IMG/VR virus record: IMGVR_UViG_3300006737_000239
Span: 1 to 22,716 of that record
DNA from: a virus
Length of the DNA: 22,716 nucleotides
Strand: one strand, 5' to 3'
The notes under the pieces: generated by a model
The model's database searches: none
The model's input: only the letters and a program-made list of their open reading frames with translations
What the model was told of the DNA's origin: nothing
Made by a program: the position numbers and the translations under genes
Shown here: positions 21,509 through 22,716 of the stretch, one piece after another
How positions within the stretch are numbered: position 1 is the stretch's first letter
Layout of the letters: the number at the start of each line of letters is the position of its first letter

Positions 21509-22096
21509 TTATTTTACAGGGCCTTTTTCTTCCGCTGCTTTAATTTCACCTGGTGATGCTTTCATCAACTGTGCAATATTCATTGTGCCTTTCACTTCAG
21601 CTTCAGCTTTAGATTCCATTGTCTTCATTAAGTAATTCCTAGGATCTGGATTATCCGCCCTAGGCATAGGATTCTTAGGACGTTTTTCTGGATTCATTGT
21701 TGGACTTAATTCAAAAGTTTCTTTCCACTTGTCTCCTTTTAATTGAAATTCAATCGTATCTAAAAATGTAGGTTTTTGAAAAACAGGACGGCCTGCATCA
21801 AAGTTATATAGTTCTTTTCTGCTTACATCAAATCTTCCTGGCAAGCCTTGGAATAAATTAAAATTATCTGGTTGTGCATCAGGGAAATTTAAACGAGGAT
21901 TAATTGTAGGTTTTCTACTAGTTATACGATTGCGTAATTCACTTGCACCAAAACGGTTAATTTGAAAAGGTGGCTGAGTAGAATCAGCGCGATTCTGTTG
22001 TTCATATTTTGTTTTTACATATGCACCTTTATCAAAAAATTTGGCTACATCATCCATGTAGTCTTGTGGTTTTACTAGGCGCTTATCGTATGGCAT
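21509..22096 (-). CDS. Polar hypothetical protein, 195 aa
   Basis: No family recognised. Rich in Pro, Asn, Arg, Lys and Phe with no membrane segment. The N-terminus is helical (QDYMDDVAKFFDKGAYVKTK), the centre looks extended (RNRITSRKPTINPRLNFPDA; QGLPGRFDVSRKELYNF), and the C-terminus is a charged helix (METMESK-type, then NIAQLMKASPGEIKAAEEKG). It starts after TAA-TC. Unlike the hydrophobic proteins downstream it seems fully soluble; a linker or adaptor in the virion is possible. Function unknown. Confidence 0.8.
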   Translation of the reverse strand: MPYDKRLVKPQDYMDDVAKFFDKGAYVKTKYEQQNRADSTQPPFQINRFGASELRNRITSRKPTINPRLNFPDAQPDNFNLFQGLPGRFDVSRKELYNFDAGRPVFQKPTFLDTIEFQLKGDKWKETFELSPTMNPEKRPKNPMPRADNPDPRNYLMKTMESKAEAEVKGTMNIAQLMKASPGEIKAAEEKGPVK

Positions 22097-22098
22097 GA

Positions 22099-22224
22099 TT
22101 ATTTTTTACTGCGTTTTTTTACAGGAACACAGTTGGCAACTTTTTTACCTGTTTTCTTTGAAGTCTTCATTCCATCTTTTCTGTATCCTTTCCAGCAAGG
22201 ATCACTTTTTTTCTTTACTGGCAT
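22099..22224 (-). CDS. Small Lys/Cys-rich basic protein, 41 aa
   Basis: Starts at ATG 22224..22222: MPVKKKSDPCWKGYRKDGMK, ending in NCVPVKKRSKK. The pattern KKKSDPCWKGYxxxGMKxKxGKKVxNCVP is one I associate with very small proteins of marine cyanophages and other phages; the two cysteines may bind a metal or form a disulphide. An in-frame ATG at 22299 would add 25 residues, but those overlap the upstream gene, look unlike the family and show no composition change, so I reject it. It overlaps the upstream gene by 23 nt. Probably binds nucleic acid, by charge only. Confidence 0.75.
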   Translation of the reverse strand: MPVKKKSDPCWKGYRKDGMKTSKKTGKKVANCVPVKKRSKK

Positions 22225-22450
22225 TTTTATTTTTCTTATCTCTATTGATCCTAACAAGAGTTTCACGTAGTCTGGCTTGTTTTTGAGTCTTCTCGTCATA
22301 CTTATCTGGATTCTTTTCTACATTGGCTTGCAACTGTGCACTTGTAATACCTTTTCTTTTTGCTTTTGCTGTAAAAGCACCAGGGTTCTTTACAGCTTTT
22401 TTAATCCACTTCTTGTCTTTTTCTTTAGTTGTTTTTTTCTTTTCTGTCAT
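22202..22450 (-). CDS. Lys-rich protein with WIKKAVKNPGAFTAKAKRKG motif, 82 aa
   Basis: About 30 percent lysine. Residues about 15-60 carry KKWIKKAVKNPGAFTAKAKR followed by ITSAQLQANVEKNPDKYDEK, close to the short W-I-x-K-A-x-K-x-P-G-A basic motif that recurs in phage virion-associated small proteins. The rest is Lys/Thr/Arg-rich with no hydrophobic segment. The ATG is 1 nt after the TGA of the preceding gene, and the 3' end overlaps the start of 22099..22224 by 23 nt. A DNA-condensing or DNA-associated virion protein is plausible; this is inference. Confidence 0.8.
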   Translation of the reverse strand: MTEKKKTTKEKDKKWIKKAVKNPGAFTAKAKRKGITSAQLQANVEKNPDKYDEKTQKQARLRETLVRINRDKKNKNASKEKK

Positions 22451-22451
22451 T

Positions 22452-22716
22452 TCAACCTCTGCGAATAATGGGGAAGCGCTGCATAGTATCGCCTCTACCT
22501 AGTCTCTCACTAATAGGACGTACATATTCATTTTCACGACGTTCACGTCCTTCAAATTTAACAGGGCCACCACGTTTTTCTGGATCATTTATTAATGTAC
22601 CAGTAGGGAATAAAGCATCTCCACGCATACGAGGATAAGTAATTTGTTGCCCATATTGTGTTAGCTGACCAGAAGGACTTCTTGTTTGAGAACCAATCTT
22701 AGACAATCCTGGCGAT
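22452..22716 (-). CDS. Hypothetical protein, 5' end outside or at the window edge
   Basis: The reading frame is open to the window edge and contains no early ATG; the first possible in-window start is a TTG at 22706, so the true start is probably beyond position 22716. The visible part is polar, Arg/Gly/Pro-rich and lacks hydrophobic segments (QITYPRMRGDALFPTGTLIN; RPISERLGRGDTMQRFP). It resembles the small disordered basic proteins near 11.7-12.6 kb in composition. Its TGA is followed after one base by the next ATG. Function unknown. Confidence 0.7.
   Translation of the reverse strand, partial: SPGLSKIGSQTRSPSGQLTQYGQQITYPRMRGDALFPTGTLINDPEKRGGPVKFEGRERRENEYVRPISERLGRGDTMQRFPIIRRG

Noticed and set aside
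22099-22299. Upstream ATG at 22299 for the MPVKKK protein
   Set aside because: It would enlarge the overlap to 98 nt in the same +1 phase, but without the GC rise seen in the accepted overlaps; the MPVKKKSDPCWKGY start fits the family better.
1-22716. tRNA genes, CRISPR arrays, insertion sequences, attachment sites
   Set aside because: I saw no cloverleaf arms, regularly spaced repeats, transposase genes with inverted ends or integrase-flanked repeats.

Overview
The window is a densely packed virion-assembly region of a tailed double-stranded DNA bacteriophage (or a prophage-like element). Every gene I accept lies on the minus strand, so transcription runs from position 22716 towards position 1. 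The sequence is AT-rich, with junctions of the types TAATG, TAGTG, ATGA and TAA-TC-ATG and no intergenic gap above about 85 bases. Securely identified are the terminase large subunit (12997..14523) and, with good but lower confidence, portal (8682..11072), HK97-fold major capsid protein (6545..7714) and a lysozyme-like protein (2501..3181). Several small proteins resemble ones I associate with phages of marine picocyanobacteria: a one-helix coiled-coil membrane protein beside the terminase, an AbrB/MazE-like 55-residue protein, DUF5872-like basic proteins and a small Lys/Cys-rich protein starting MPVKKKSDPCWKGY. A marine cyanophage is therefore my best guess; this is inference from remembered family resemblance, not a search.

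Layout in transcription order. (a) 22716 to about 15690: eleven genes without recognisable function. Three are small and basic, and several of the larger ones are Gly/Ala-rich hydrophobic proteins that could be internal or ejection-type virion proteins. (b) 15666 to 12607: packaging block with a candidate small terminase (14883..15515), two overlapping small genes, the large terminase, a membrane/coiled-coil protein and an AbrB-like protein. (c) 12581 to 11072: six small Pro/Gly-rich or Lys-rich proteins, including a DUF5872-like sequence apparently split over two genes. (d) 11072 to 5293: head block with portal, a candidate scaffold (8321..9295) started inside the portal gene, a Gly/Ala-rich protein, the major capsid protein, a probable abundant virion protein and a helix-hairpin-helix protein closed by an intrinsic terminator. 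(e) 5234 to 7: a new transcription unit with its own sigma70-type promoter, carrying a possible connector protein, a large Gly-rich protein, the lysozyme-like protein and two probable structural proteins. No tail tube, sheath or tape-measure gene is recognisable.

The most unusual content is a set of long same-strand overlaps in which the downstream gene starts well inside the upstream gene and both frames stay open: 614 nt (portal/candidate scaffold), 131 nt and 113 nt. All use the same relative phase (+1). In the two shorter cases the third-codon-position GC of the downstream gene falls sharply where the upstream frame stops, which points to real double coding. A back-to-back terminator and promoter at 5246..5294 and a strong hairpin abutting the start of the helix-hairpin-helix gene suggest how capsid-gene output is set apart from its neighbours. 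I found no tRNA, rRNA, CRISPR, insertion sequence or attachment site.
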